Origin: Dermatemys mawii
Taxonomy: Eukaryota; Chordata; Testudines; Dermatemydidae
Direction of reading: 5' to 3'
DNA: 64,000 bases
Assembly (NCBI GenBank): GCA_007922305.1
Contig: ML677333.1
Location: 16,514,676-16,578,675 of the forward strand
Positions within the stretch are counted from its first letter, which is position 1. The number at the start of each line of letters is the position of its first letter. The translations under genes and the position numbers were made by a program. This document shows positions 45,319-57,737 of this stretch, in pieces. Below the pieces are notes generated by a model, which was given only the letters and a program-made list of their open reading frames with translations, searched no databases and was not told the DNA's origin.

Positions 45319-47447
45319 TATATTAAATTTCTGTTGAAAAAATTTGTCCCTTTTTTCATGATAAAATTCCAACCCTACTATCAGATTTGTGCATTTCTCA
45401 CCTCTAACTCCTATTACAGACTTAACAGAAGAGAAACACAGCAAGATCTTTAAAGCATATCCTCCTTTCAGGAAGCCTGCTTTCCATTTGTTTGGGGAAG
45501 AAAGATGTCGTGTGCATTAATCCCCCCATTACAACTCACCCCTGCAAGATGCTGGGAATACTCAGCTCTCACTGACTTTACTTAGAGATGTAGATAGGTG
45601 CTCAGTACCTCACAGAATCAGGTCATTACTCTCTCTAGAGCAGACCCTGAATTTTCACCCTCCCAGCATTTACCTTTCTTCTTCTCTCCTGAGGCTTGAT
45701 AAAATTCAAATAGGAGCCAACATTTTTGAATGTTTGCTCCTGCAGGTTGTAGAGTTTTCAGGGCAGCATTTCTGCAGATGGGACTAAACCTCTAGTGCTG
45801 CATTTGATACCATCCATGGGAACTTGACAGTCTCTTTAATAGTACATGAATCTTTCCTATAAATGGCATTGTTAACCTCACTGCTTCTTTCATATTCATC
45901 ATGCATATATATTTTGAGGAAGAAATAATTTATCTCCTTCTGTTGTTTGGGTAAGAATCCCTTTTAAATCCTCCCTGATGCATATCAACTCTAATATCTC
46001 AGTTTTCCCACATGTTGAATTCCAGTTGTTATGAATGGAAGATATGCATGGAAATAAGAAAATCAGATTCAGGATCCGTTAGTAAGATCTGAGGAGAATT
46101 TTGCCCTGTAACAGGAACCAGAATTTTTTTCAATGAATAAATCTTTGACCAAACATACAATACACAACATAGAGTCTTGGGGTTTTAATACGATGTCCTA
46201 AACAAAACACCACTGGGCTAGACAACTAATTTTCCTTTCACATGCTTATTGAGAGAGGATTATTTGAGGTAATATTTGCCATTTTTTTTCTCCTTTAATT
46301 TTCACAACTTTATAGATTTTATTTTGATTTTAAAAGATTTTAGAGAAAATTCTAAATAGACACCACAGAGGAGAATAGCTTAGATAAACTTCAGATCAGT
46401 GTATAACTTTGTCCATGGGAAGCCTGAATCCATTAGTGAACTCAACTAATAGGTCAAGAAAAGTAATAGCCAAATAAATATTTTATTAGCATTTTCTGAA
46501 ACTTGGCAATGGGTAAAGCCTACTAATCCAAGAGAAGTGGGAGTCTTCTTTCGGTAGCAGGTCATTATTACATAGATATTATCTCTAGTTTCATACCAAG
46601 TGACTTTCTCAGGGATAACTGGACAAAGATATTTTTACATTAATTTAATTTGTTGCTCTAGGACATGGTGGGCTAAATTCTCTAGTGGTGTAAACAGATC
46701 TCTCTCCATTGACCATACTGAGGCAAATGGAGCTGCACCAGTTTACATTATCAGAAAATCTGGCTCTTTTTTCCTAGAAAAACTCCTTTTTCATCATTCC
46801 TATATTTTGGTAGAAATAGTTGAATAAGGAAAAAATAGTGAATAATTATTTTATTCTAAAAAAATTGCCAAAACTCGCAACTATGAGGCTTCAATCGCCA
46901 CTACCTGACTCTCTCTTTACACTGGTGCAACTCCATTGAAGTCAGTAGTGTTTCTCCAGTATCAAACTGGAGTAGCTTGAATCAAGTCAGATCTAATTGT
47001 CCACACTGTTTTCTCATCATTTGCATTTGAAGATGACACGAATTCTTTTAAAAACAATTGGAAATGAAATACGTAGCGGATTGAATTGTATGTTTCCAAT
47101 AAAATTTACAACGACGAAGATGCTTTGTCTAATAAAATGTCAGAGCACATTTAAATATTGTTGTGCCTCTCACCCCATAGGATCCACATGCACTTCACAA
47201 ATGCTATTGGCCAATGTTGCATTCCTCACTCAGGCAGAATATCCATTGAAATCAGTTGCAGGGTCATTATCCTAATAGCACCTCCAGATGTAGTGCTCTC
47301 CTTCACTTTTGTGAGTGTTCTGAGCAGCTGCAAAATTGGAGCTTTGATGTTGATATTTAAATTATACATGGGGAACATTTCTCAGAGACAAATGCAAAGG
47401 CTTTTCTTGGTTCTTCTAGAACTTTCCCTCTCTAGTTCAGACAATAT
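45319..47447. other. mostly unique DNA with MITE fragments
   Basis: 46,665-46,772 and 46,910-46,992 are copies of the 'ctggtgcaactccattgaagtcagt'-type palindromic MITE. The open frame 46,600-46,827 falls in one of them. No gene found. Confidence 0.45.
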
Positions 47448-48594
47448 GGGCTAGATTTACAAAGGAACTGCCTCCCTAGGTGCCTAAGTCCAATGTTTAG
47501 GTGTCATTGGCATGCACAAAGTCCTTGCCCAGCTGCTGCCTAACTCTTTAGGTGTTTCTGCCAGTAGGAGTGTGGAAGACTTCCTAAACTCGGATGACAC
47601 TGAACTGACCAGCACCCTAGCTTATGCCTAGCTGCCAGTGGGAGTCTCAAATTAGGTGTTCCCCTGCCTACCTTGCTTGAAGGGACCCATGTAGCAAGTA
47701 TGAACTGAGTACATTTAACCAGTACAAAAAACAGCTACGGGGAAGCTGTAGGCATTTCATAGCAGTAGTATGAGTATTCATCGGGGAGGTGAGATACTTA
47801 GGTTGGAATCCCTGGTCTGCTTTATTTGGAAGTAGGGAGATGAATCCAACTTGTCTTCCTTCCAGGACAGGGCTCTAACCCCCAAACTATTGGATATGCT
47901 GGGGATCTCTCTCATCTGTTGACATTATGCCATTTTGTGTAGATACTTAACTATTCACGGGGGCAGGGATTTGAACCTGATCCCAGGCAACTGCTCTACC
48001 CACTAGGCTCCAGACATACTCACACTTGTCTGGCCTATGGAAATGTAATGATTTACTCCAAGTGGAACAGCTTCAACAGGAGAGACAGAGATACCCCACC
48101 TCTGAATACCCAATATTTAGCTAGTGGTTAGGGCACTCACCTGGGAGAGCAGGGACCAAGTCAGGCAGAGCTGGGATTTGAAAACAGCTCTCCCACATGT
48201 GTGCACTCACACTTGGACTATTGGCTATAATGGGACAGGGTGTCTCTCTCCTTTTCCATGAGAAAGAACTGACTTGGCTTAGATGCCCAACTCCAGGAGA
48301 AGGTTCACAGCTGAGAATCCTGATCATATCGAAGCACTTCCCTGCAGACTGTCAGTTAGGTGCCTATATATGTTTATAGAGCTGAGCCGTAAACCCTGCC
48401 TCTGCATTTCACTCCTCGCTAGCTTAGGCAGCTCTCCACTCAGCTTGCTGGCTTCTCTGAAGCCTGTTTGTAGACACCTAATTTTAGCTATACAATGCCT
48501 TGGGATCCTGGGCAGCTAACACAGGGCTGTGAATTCCACTGGGTGGCAGGGCACCTAGGAGACAGGTGTTAGGTCTCCTTTCTGAATCTAGCTT
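47448..48594. mobile_element. non-autonomous DNA transposon, copy B
   Basis: About 1.15 kb. Left end GGGCTAGATTTACAAAGG; right end in reverse complement AAGCTAGATTCAGAAAGG. Subterminal 'ctaggtgcc' motifs point inward on both sides. Three tRNA-like segments lie inside: minus strand about 47,945-48,012 ('tagtgggtagagcagttgcc' with B-box-like GGTTCAAATCC), minus strand about 47,825-47,890, and plus strand about 48,118-48,185 ('tagtggttagggcactcacc'). The right half matches copy A at 7,020-7,844. No transposase; the TSD could not be fixed. Confidence 0.65.
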
Positions 48595-48826
48595 TATCAT
48601 TATAAACTGCACTCTTAGGAAAAGAAATCAATCCATCTGGACTAGATAAGTATTTTTCCCACTTAAGTATTAACTTAATTTAGTAACATTGATTTAGTGT
48701 CCTGAAAATGGAATACTCCCTGGATCAGTACATTGTTGTGTAAATTTCAGTGATTAGTGAGATCACAAAGTAGAAATTCCCACCTTTATTTAAAGCATGG
48801 CTACTCTTGTGGATAAGAGATTATAC

Positions 48827-49171
48827 CAGCAGTTCTCAAAGTGTGGGTCAGGACTCCACAGTGGGACGCAAACCCATTTTAAGGGGGTTGCCAGGGTTGA
48901 TTTAGACTTGCTGAGGCCAGGAGCTGAAACCAAACCCTACTGTCTAGGGTTGAAGCCTGAGACTTCAGCCTTGGTGCCGTGGGTCTGAGATTATTGGCCA
49001 CTGGCCTGGGGCTGAAGCCCTTCGGCTTCGGTTTTGCCTCCCTAGGGAAGTGGAACTTTAGCTCCCCTCCTCTTCTCCCCTCACCCCGGCACAGCAGGCT
49101 CAGGTCCCCATTCCTGTAGTAATTTTTGTTGTGAGAAGGGGATTCAGTGCAATGAAGTTTGAGAACCCCTG
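48827..49171. mobile_element. hAT-type non-autonomous element
   Basis: 345 bp, left end CAGCAGTTCTCAAAGT, right end in reverse complement CAGGGGTTCTCAAACT. Flanks GATTATAC (48,819-48,826) and GATTAAAC (49,172-49,179) agree at 7 of 8. The interior has repeated 'ggctgaagcc'/'gttgaagcctgag' phrases and no transposase. Confidence 0.9.
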
Positions 49172-49179
49172 GATTAAAC

Positions 49180-49749
49180 CAAAGATAGAAAATCATAATG
49201 AAGGTCATACTCACTGGGACAATCCATCAGATAAAACGATACACATATAGTGGACCAGACTCTGATCCCCTTACTCATACTGAATACTATCCATTATGCA
49301 CAGTTCCACTGGTTACTCATGGAGCAAGGGCCTGAGAAATTTAAGTAAGGGTATCAGATCTGGTCCAGTGCTCCTAACAGCATAGCAGGCTCATCTTCAG
49401 CCAAAAATGACACCAAAATGTTTGGTGGCCTCAGAATGCTGGTGGCTGCACTGATACTTTTCTCTCAAGTTATTTATTTTTCATCTTAATGTAATATGCA
49501 CATATATACATCCAAATCATTGTAATTTATTTATGTAAGGTTTTGGGATTGTGGGGTTTTTTTTGTAGACAATAATAATCATGCATTGTTATCTCTATTC
49601 TTCAGAAGACTTAACAGAATAGAAAGACAAAGAAGATGCTTTGCACGTTCTTGTATTTATTGTTTCTTTTGCTTTTTTGATAAGTGGTTGTCTGTATAAC
49701 AATTCTGAAGTAAATTTTAAAAAAGCTTTGACATAATAGAAGTGCAAAT
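49180..49749. other. unique intergenic stretch
   Basis: AT-rich with a T run near 49,560. No supported feature. Confidence 0.45.
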
Positions 49750-50056
49750 AATAATGAAAAACATATCTTATGCCCCAGTAACACTAAGGAGGCTGCTAGC
49801 AGCTGTTCAGTGCTTATGCCCACACCTGGGATTGTTCCTGTGTCTACCTTGCTCCCAGTCCTCTCCAGTTTGTTCCATCCCTACTCTTATGTTTGGTTCC
49901 TGCATTGTTCCAGCTCTGACTCCTAGTTCATGAGTCCGGCTCTGACCTTCAGAGCCGTTCCTGGCCTCTGACTCTTGCTCCAGGTGCAAAGCTTTACTGG
50001 CTACTGCTCTGACCACTAGGCATGATGTCTGCACCCTAGTGCTGACAGGGGACTGG
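49750..50056 (+). mobile_element. Gypsy-type LTR fragment
   Basis: A block of repeated 'tctgactc'/'gctctgacc' words ending 'gctctgaccactaggcatga' ... 'agtgctgaca' resembles the 3' part of chromovirus-like turtle Gypsy LTRs as remembered. No 5' end or TSD was found, so it is a partial copy. Confidence 0.4.
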
Positions 50057-50600
50057 GAGTGCAAGCTGGAACCAGGTAGGAAGAGTGCCACTGGGAGCTG
50101 AAGTGAGGGACAGACTGGACTGGTTGGTCAAATAAACTGAAACTGGGGGAAAAGGCAAAAAAGGACCCTGGCGGCTCTAGTCAGCACCACTGACCAGGCT
50201 GTTAAGAGTCCAGGCAGTAGTGCAGCGTGACTAAGACAGGGTCCCTGCTTGCCTTTGCTCTCTGCAGCTCCCAGAAGCAGCCACTACATCCCTGCAGCTC
50301 CTAAGCACAGAGGTGGCCAGGGAAGCTCCATGTGCTGCCCCTACCTGGAGCGCTGGCTCAGCAGCAACAATTGGCCTGGAACCGTGGCCAGTGGGAGCAG
50401 TGCCTGCAGGCGGGAGCAGCACACACAGCTGCCTGGCTGCCCCTCTGCCTAAGAGCTGCAGGGAGATGCCAGCCATTTCTGTGGAGGCACCTGAGGTAAG
50501 TGCCACCCGGAGCCTGCACCCCTCACTCCCCCCAAACCACCTGGCCCTGTCCTGAGCCTCCTCCTATACCCAAATTCCCTCCCAGATAAGGAGCTGGACA
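50057..50600. repeat. GC-rich interspersed repeat fragment
   Basis: 50,225-50,560 repeats phrases such as 'ggccagtgggagcagtgcct' and 'gcaggcgggagcagca'. Similar phrases occur in the truncated hAT body at 35,880-35,945 ('ggccaatgggagctgcaggg'). It is probably part of a related element without visible ends. Confidence 0.5.
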
Positions 50601-50950
50601 CCATACACTGAGACTAGATAAAGATTCTATGAATATATGAGTGTGGAGGGAGAGAGAATGGGTGTGTGTGGTGGAGGAGAAGGGATAACTAGGACTCAGA
50701 CACAGAATCCAGAGGGCTGAGACTAGGACTGTGTGGGCAGAGAGGCTGGGCTGGGTTGAGAAGCCTGAGGGGTAGAAACTGAGACCGCGTAGGTGAGGAG
50801 AATGGGACTGGAATGAGGATCTGGGGTGGAGGACAGAGATAAGATTGGGGACAGTGATAAGTTGAAGGAGACAGAAAAGAAGGAGTCAAGCCTGAGGTGG
50901 AGGAATAGTCAGAGGTGCCTTTCAGATTGGGAGGAGGCAACTTTAACTGT
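50601..50950. repeat. purine-rich tract
   Basis: Dominated by GA, GG and AG words ('gactaggactcagacaca', 'gctgagactaggactg') with loose internal repetition. No coding signal. Confidence 0.55.
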
Positions 50951-51912
50951 GAGTCCAGGGCACCTTAAAACTCTAGAGTTGTGTTGTAGTTTTGCAGATA
51001 CTTAGAAATTAGCTGACAAGAGCACTGTATCTAAATCTTAAAGGATATACACACCCCAGTTAAAACCATATTTTAAGTTTGGAACAAACTTATAATCAGG
51101 TGATAATACAGCAAGATATTCCAAATCCCAAGTCTTGAGGTATCTGTTTTGGAGTCTTAACACAGATGTCAGAAATATAAGTCTGATACTTTATTATCTT
51201 TTGTAAAGATAGTGTACAAATTCTGAAAATCTGCTTACTTTCTCTAACAGACACTATTACTGTCATTATCTACTTATTTTAGTCAATTGTTTGTCATTGC
51301 AATGAAAATGTATTTACTTAATTTTAACATAGGTGATTACATTTATTTTCTATTTTTATTAAGGATGGGAATTTTTCTAGTTATTTTGGCATTTATGTTT
51401 ACAAGTCAAGCATGTACATTTGACTCCATCATTACTATTAGAATCAGACTGAATTACATTTATTTACATATGAATTTTAAGTTATTTACAGATATAATTT
51501 AAAATACAGTTTGAAAATAACGTTGGACAGATGAAGGTTGCTTATGTGTTTAGCTAATGGTTGTTTTTTGAAACTGGCACTGCTAAGGTGAATGGAAGCT
51601 AAATTTACATTCTAGAAGGATACAAGTATTTGATTGAACCACTTTATATAATAAATGACAAAGCACGGTCTGATAATACAAGTAATAATAATTACTCCAG
51701 CCAGGACAGGTTAGGCATTTTAGAACTCAACTCACAGAATGAAATTTAAGCATGAGAAATAAAGTTATGAAATGTACAGACCAGTCACAAAACTAAAATG
51801 ACAGCACTGTAATCCTTGAGGTTTGAAAGAATAAAATTACAGAGAATGTATGTGCATTGTACATTTCAACAGGAAGTACCAAGTAACAATCATAATACAA
51901 GTGGGGGTGTGA
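50951..51912. other. unique AT-rich stretch
   Basis: No gene or clear repeat recognised. Confidence 0.45.
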
Positions 51913-52030
51913 GCGAGTGTATGTAGTGAAGGGGGTAGTGTGCATGGGAGACTGTCAGAGACAGTGTGCGCGAGTGTATGTGGTGAAGGGGGTAGTGTGC
52001 ATGGGAGACTGTTTGTCAGAGACAGTATGT
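51913..52030. repeat. 57-bp tandem duplication, GT-rich
   Basis: 'gcgagtgtatgtagtgaagg...' at 51,913 recurs at 51,970 as 'gcgagtgtatgtggtgaagg...', then degenerates into a TG-rich tail. Two main units with few differences and one short insertion. The overlapping open frames are repeat-derived. Confidence 0.85.
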
Positions 52031-53444
52031 GTGTGTTGGGGGTGGGAGTGGTGAGAGACTGTGTGTTGGAGGGACTGGGGGAGGGTGTTGTGAGAGCATG
52101 CCAGTGCACTGTTTCTTTAAGCCAAGCACTCAAGATCCTGAACAACTTGTGCAGTACAGCAGTATCCGCAGCTCCCACTCCTGAGCCAGAGACACCAGTA
52201 CAGACAGGCTCTCTGTCCCATTGTCCCCCCACATCCCACAGGACAGTGGAGACCCACTTAGGCACAGCGACCTCTAGCTTAGGGCAGGGGCCCCAGCACC
52301 ATGCCAGCTGTGGATCAGCTTACCAAAGAAGGGAAGACTGCTGCAACAGCAGGAGTTGGGCTGCCAGAGAGCAGCAGCTGCTGGCCAGGTGTCCAGCTCT
52401 GGGAGGGGTGACTACTGGGTAGGAGGGGGGGCAAAGGCAAATTTTGGGGTGGCTATAGCCCTCACACAACCTTGCCAGCAGCACCCTTGTTCATAAAAGT
52501 ATAATGTGGTATGACACTTGAGGGAAGTGGAGTGGACCGGTGCCCCCTTGCAGTTCCTGAATGGTGCCCCAGAGGTGAGTGTTTGCCTGCAAGCACACTC
52601 CCCTCCAGAGCAGGACTCTCCGGTCCAAGATTCCCAAGTCTGGCCATTCCTCTATTGTCCACAGCTGTCTCTGAAATCCACTAGCAGAGTGTTGCATCCC
52701 TCTCTAGAGCTGGTCCATACAGCTAATGACAACCTACTCCCTCAGTTAGCTACTCCATTAACTCAACAGGCAGGGTTTTGTGCAGTGGATCAAAATGTTC
52801 TGACTGTGCTGATGAACTATGTGGGAGTCATATGATGTCACGTGATGGAGTTTATGCTTTTTCAGCTTCATCTTTCAAGATGTAGGAAATTACACAAACT
52901 GTCAAAAGAATATGAAAGCTGAAAAATCAAACTCAAAAGTTAGGGGATGTCAGAATTGGGGTTGCCTATGTTTTTGCATTATGATAGTATTTCATTACAT
53001 GATCACATACTATTTTTTCCCCACAGGACCCCTTCCTCATTCAAGATGGACCTGCTCTGCAGATGAATCAGAGCTGAGTACCTATTGTTGGTACTAGGAG
53101 ATGGTGGGCTTACACCTGACAATAATTCAAGGCCCTTCCCCTTAGCTGGCAGAGTGGGGAACAGTAAATCCAGGTCATAACTGAATGCTGGGGTCCAGGG
53201 ACAACAGGAACAGGAGTGAGCACTAAAGGGAAAAAATCTTGGGACTGAAAAGAGATGCCAAGCAAAAAACCCACAACAGGACTCGCTGCTCCTCAAAGGC
53301 ATGCAAGGAGGCAGTAGACACTGCCCAGTCACTGTTGTGTAGTGAAAGAAACTGTGGTCTGTAGGACGATGCTTCACTTGTTGTAGAAGTGGAAGGTGTT
53401 CTATAAATGAGACAAGGGACTGCAGGAAGACAAAGGTTAAGGCA
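52031..53444. other. mixed GC-rich repeat-like and unique DNA
   Basis: 52,110-52,450 looks repeat-derived ('gcaggggccccagcaccatg') without ends. The stretch at 52,500-52,830 reads open for 105 codons but has no motif. The 'agaggtgagt' donor-like site at 52,570 has no matching acceptor context. No gene supported. Confidence 0.35.
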
Positions 53445-53855
53445 GTTGAGAGTTCTGCCCTGGAGAACTGGATTCTATTCCTGTCTCTGCCACAGAGATC
53501 TTGTGTCAAGTCACTTAAACTTTTCACAGGTGATGACTTATCTATTCTTAATTTTGAGTTCTAACTTGAGACCCTGGAGTCTGACTTGCAGAAGTGCTGA
53601 ACTATTACAGATGCAACTGAAGTAAATGGGAGCTGTGCTTTGAACTGTACATAATGCTATATACTCAAAGGATCTCAAATGGGGCACCAAAAATTAATGA
53701 ATATTTTTGACCTTAACGTCTGTGTGCCTCAGTTCCCCATCCATAGAATGGGGATAATACTCACTTCACAGGGGTGTTTTCAAAGCCCTCAAATACTGTA
53801 GTGATGAGAACCATCAAAAAGCCAATAAGGAAATTAATTCTGTCCTCAGTGCAAG
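53445..53855 (+). repeat. long MIR-like SINE, possibly interrupted
   Basis: 'ggattctattcctgtctctg' and 'gtcaagtcacttaaactttt' form the usual first half. 'gtgtgcctcagttccccatc' and 'agaatggggataatactcac' form the second half about 190 bp later. The middle contains 'gatgcaactgaagtaaatgg gagctgtg', itself a phrase common in amniote SINE/L2 repeats. Either this is a longer family variant or two neighbouring fragments. Confidence 0.65.
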
Positions 53856-53879
53856 TTTTTAATAGTGTACAATACACAA

Positions 53880-54519
53880 GGTTTTAATAGTGTCCATCTG
53901 TATCCCCTTCCAGGAGGGATAATTGCAGTCCTTACACTAGCCTCAGTGGCCTGCCACAATCCCCAAGTCCAGCCCCTCTTGTGTTGGGGGCAGGTTGCAG
54001 TCTGACTTGGCCACTGCCCCACAGCCCAGTGCAGCACAAGGGAGAAGGGCAGGGTGGGGGGGGAGCCAGGCCTGCCCTCTACTCTGGGTACCAACCCAGG
54101 GACCCTTTGACAGCAGTCTTTCTGCCCTCCTTTTCTCCCCTTACCTTCCTGTCCCTGGACCACTTCCCCTCTGGCCTTTTACCCCTTCTAGGCCCTTTCT
54201 GTCAGGCCCTGCAGTCCAGCAGGAGTCAGGCTGAAATGCTCACCTCAGCTTCCCCAAGCCTGGCCAGCACTGCTCTGTCCAGGGTGCTTGTCTCCTGAGC
54301 AAGAGATAGACCTTCCCCTCCAAAAATCTGGGACAGACTGACTGCTCTGCTCCTGAGTAGCCTTTTTATATGGCATAGCCGAGCCTCTATTGGCTTGCTT
54401 TATCCTCAGCCCTGATTGGCTCCCAATAAGCCCTTATCTGATTGGCTGCCAGCATGCACAGCTACTTTGGCCTCCCCTGGCCTTATTGCTCATAGGAGTA
54501 GGGCAGCTGCCTCACTACA
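53880..54519 (-). mobile_element. LTR-like element (antisense)
   Basis: Read on the minus strand it starts TGTAGTGAGGCAGCTGCCCT at 54,519, has two ATTGG-type boxes ('gccaatcag', 'agccaatag') and a TATA-like CATATAAAAAGG near 54,365. That is a good promoter order for an LTR. The 3' border is unclear and no TSD was confirmed. It shares words with the block at 6,240-6,790. Confidence 0.6.
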
Positions 54520-55074
54520 AGGAGCAGCATCCATTCTGTGCACTGAATGAGGTCCTGTAGAAAACATTTTGTGTGACCGTGGAATTAAAGACTATATCAT
54601 GATGCATATGCACAAGAGAGTCAAATTAAGGTTACTTAATTCTTAATTTTGGTATATCCTGACTTTTGAGTGCTTGACTTTGCAACTTTTATAATCTTCT
54701 ACTGATGTAGGATTTTTGTGTATAATATATATTGAGCTACCTTCCCACAGCCCCAGGGAATGGCTGGAAAGAGAGTATGTGGGGCAAAGAAGGTAAGAGC
54801 TGTTGACTTTGACAGCCCACTGCCAGAGCCTTCTTATATGACTTTATCATATGCCTTCAGTATCATTTTACTGTATATACTTTGTATGGTATTTATGTAA
54901 ATGATATATAAAATCACAAATTGCAGTCTTTGAGGTGTCTGAGGGTAGTATAAACAATTTTTTTTTTGCATCAAAACACCATCTCTACTGTATTTTCCTA
55001 GCCACTGTTGTGGTATGTGGAAATGTCCTGAATTATCAGATGCTACATAACTTCATTACCTACCTAGCCTGGAA
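54520..55074. other. unique AT-rich stretch
   Basis: No supported feature. Confidence 0.45.
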
Positions 55075-55230
55075 GTGTGATTATTTCTGGTTTACATATG
55101 GCAAAACTGAGGCACAGGGAAATTAGGTGTCTTGCCCAACATCACACTACAAATCAATTAGATTTGAATTAGAATTGCAAATAGAGCTCAAGACTCCTGG
55201 TTTAGAGTTCCCTACTCTGTCCAGCAGATA
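55075..55230 (-). repeat. MIR-like SINE (antisense)
   Basis: 'acatatggcaaaactgaggc', 'acagggaaattaggtgtctt' 'gcccaacatcacac', then 'gctcaagactcctggtttag' and 'ctactctgtccagcag' follow the antisense MIR order. Confidence 0.75.
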
Positions 55231-55309
55231 GTGTTGTCAATGTAAAAAACACAGCAATACAAAGTATGTTGTATTTACTCAACTACCTAAGGAGAAGATT
55301 AACAAAAGT

Positions 55310-55427
55310 ATTAGGAGAGATATTTTTAAAGGCATGAATGGAAGTTAGGTGTCCAACTCTCATGGACTTTCAGTAGAAGCTAGGTGCCTATATACCCTTT
55401 GTACCCTTGAAAATCTCCCCATAGGGG
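55310..55427. repeat. short palindromic MITE
   Basis: Starts 'ggagagatatttttaaaggc', ends 'acccttgaaaatctcccc'. The interior 'gaagttaggtgtccaactct' mirrors 'agaagctaggtgcc'. Same class as 8,946. Confidence 0.7.
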
Positions 55428-57597
55428 ACTTACAAGTGAGGAGATTTGCACTGTAGTAATATCATCACGTCAGCAACTTTGTTTTGACCTCTAAAAAGTT
55501 TGCGTACTAAAACTCAATAAGTAACCAAAGTGACAATCAAATACGAAGGTAAAACTATTCAATTTGCAGAGCATTTTGACATGTTTTTATTACCCTTGCA
55601 TACAGACCAAAACTGTCCCGCCAGTTGGAGGGACAATAACTGTGGCCAATGTGTTCCATGGGAATGTTGCCTGATTCTTTGTAGCTTATTTAAATTGTTT
55701 CTATTAAGTTATACAAATGTAAATAAAGTGCATTGTGGTAAAAAAAAATAGTTGGTGGGAGTAAAGCAGATTTACAGATAACTAGCCCAAAAGCAGTCTG
55801 TCTTATTTTATAGCAATGAAAATGTATCTTCAGTGCACAGAGTGATGTTACAGAGGGTTAATGGCATGTACACATAATGTCATAGAAAAAACAAATATTT
55901 ATGAATTTAAAATACAAGAATGCTTATTATTGTGAAACTTAAGGGCATAATTATGCAAGTTTGACTGAGAGTCACACCTTTTATTCATTTGCATTTTTGC
56001 CAGTTGTAGCAGCTTACAAAGGAGTTCCTTATGTACCATCTCAGTGCATTACTATTATAATAACTGAAGACGGTGATGTTTTCTAGTTTACACACATCTC
56101 GGTAGATTTTCAAATAACTCTCATTTTCCAAATAACTTCTGAATCACTGGAAAACATTGACTATATGCTAAATCTTATAGAGATGTCAAATCTCATCTGA
56201 AAGGGGTAAGGTACTTTATCCTACCTATGGAAAATAAAAATACTGCCATTTTTTAAAATGGAGAAACTGTTGGGGATTTTTTTTCATTCTTTAACTCAAA
56301 AATGGCTGTAGGAATTATGCTCAAACTTTCATAAAAAGATCATGTTGAGAAAGACTCCTAACATGAAAACTTTCAGTCCCAAAGGTAAAACTTTCCAAAA
56401 GCTATAAGTAACTGAATTTGGGAGGTTATAATGGATACTTTTTTGAGTATTAGGATGGTTACAAGCAGTAGTCACTTTCATATATACACACATACATGCA
56501 TGTGAATAATTCTCTAAGTGGTGATGTTATCTATGTGATAAACTGCATGCATTATTGACATGCCCCTTTAACTGTGTCTGCCTAAAGTGACTGTCTGCAT
56601 ACACATCCATTTCTGTTGAGACAACTTCTGCCATTCCAAATTTCAAAGCAACATCAGTCGGTCACCAAAACCAATTTGCCGGAAGAATCTTTTCTTTCTT
56701 TCTTTCTTTCTCTCTTTCTTTCTTTCTTTCTTTCTTTCTCTTTCTCCCAAACTCTCTTCCATCAAGTAACACTGACCCCAGGCTCTAATCAGACAATACC
56801 TCCAAAAGTGACAGTTTTAAGTTCTGATGTCTTATGACCCATCAACTCTAGAAACAAATTTATACAACTGGCTAGGAGAGACTCCTAACTTTCCAGTGGG
56901 GCACACACACCATTTGCTTCTAGCACTAGTAGGACCTCATATATTGAAATCTTAAACTCATAAGTTTATGTATAAAAAACCTATTTTAGTAATTCTAGTG
57001 GAAAATGCATAGAATTTTCTCACTCAGAGGCCTGGACAGATGGAATTGGGGGTGGGAGTTTTCAAAAGCACTCAGGGTTGGCTTATTTCTCCCATGGGAG
57101 ACAAAGGAAGATTTACCACTGATGTCAATGGAAACAGTGTAAAAATCCCATCATTGGTGGCTAAAAACCTGATCTTTACAGGCAGAGGAATATGAAAAAT
57201 AGTACCAATAATCTGCCAGATTACGGATTCCCTCCGCCCCCTGGCGATGGAATTTCCCTCCCAAAGGAGTCATTGGTCTGAGACCCAAGATAGGCAATAT
57301 TCAGTCCTGAACCAGAGGTGGATTTTAAGGTCTGATAGCCTGTAGACCCACAAGATAGAAAATGGGAATCTGATCATTGGAAGCTGGATATTTCTGACTT
57401 TTTAATGAGGTACAGGACATTGATTTCTAGCTCTGGAAGATCCTAACATACTGGACCATAAAACTGTGACACTTTAAAATATATATAAGATATGTTATGC
57501 TATTTTTAGAGGTTTCTCTGTTTGCCTTTCTTCTTGGGGCTGTACAGTGGGACTTAGGGTAACTAAGGCTTTTTAGGCATAAGGATTCAAAAATTAG
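55428..57597. other. mostly unique intergenic DNA
   Basis: Includes the (TTTC)n run and a weak MITE near 57,100-57,185 ('actgatgtcaatggaaac'). No gene found. Confidence 0.45.
56690..56746. repeat. (TTTC)n microsatellite
   Basis: About 14 TTTC units with two TCTC-type interruptions. The serine- and leucine-rich open frame at 56,616-56,837 is caused by it. Confidence 0.93.
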
Positions 57598-57605
57598 TTC
57601 AACAC

Positions 57606-57729
57606 TAGGGTGACCAGGTAGCAAGTGTGAAAAAATCGGGACAGAAGTGGGAGATTATAGGCACCCCAATAAGACAAAGCCTTGAATATTGGGACTTTCC
57701 CTATGAAATCGGGACATCTGGTCACCCTA
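57606..57729. mobile_element. small TIR element (TAGGGTGACCAG ends)
   Basis: 124 bp with left end TAGGGTGACCAGGT and right end CTGGTCACCCTA, a 12-bp inverted match. Flanks TTCAACAC and CCCAACAC agree at 6 of 8, fitting an hAT-sized TSD. Two 'tcgggaca' words face the ends. Non-coding. Confidence 0.82.
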
Positions 57730-57737
57730 CCCAACAC

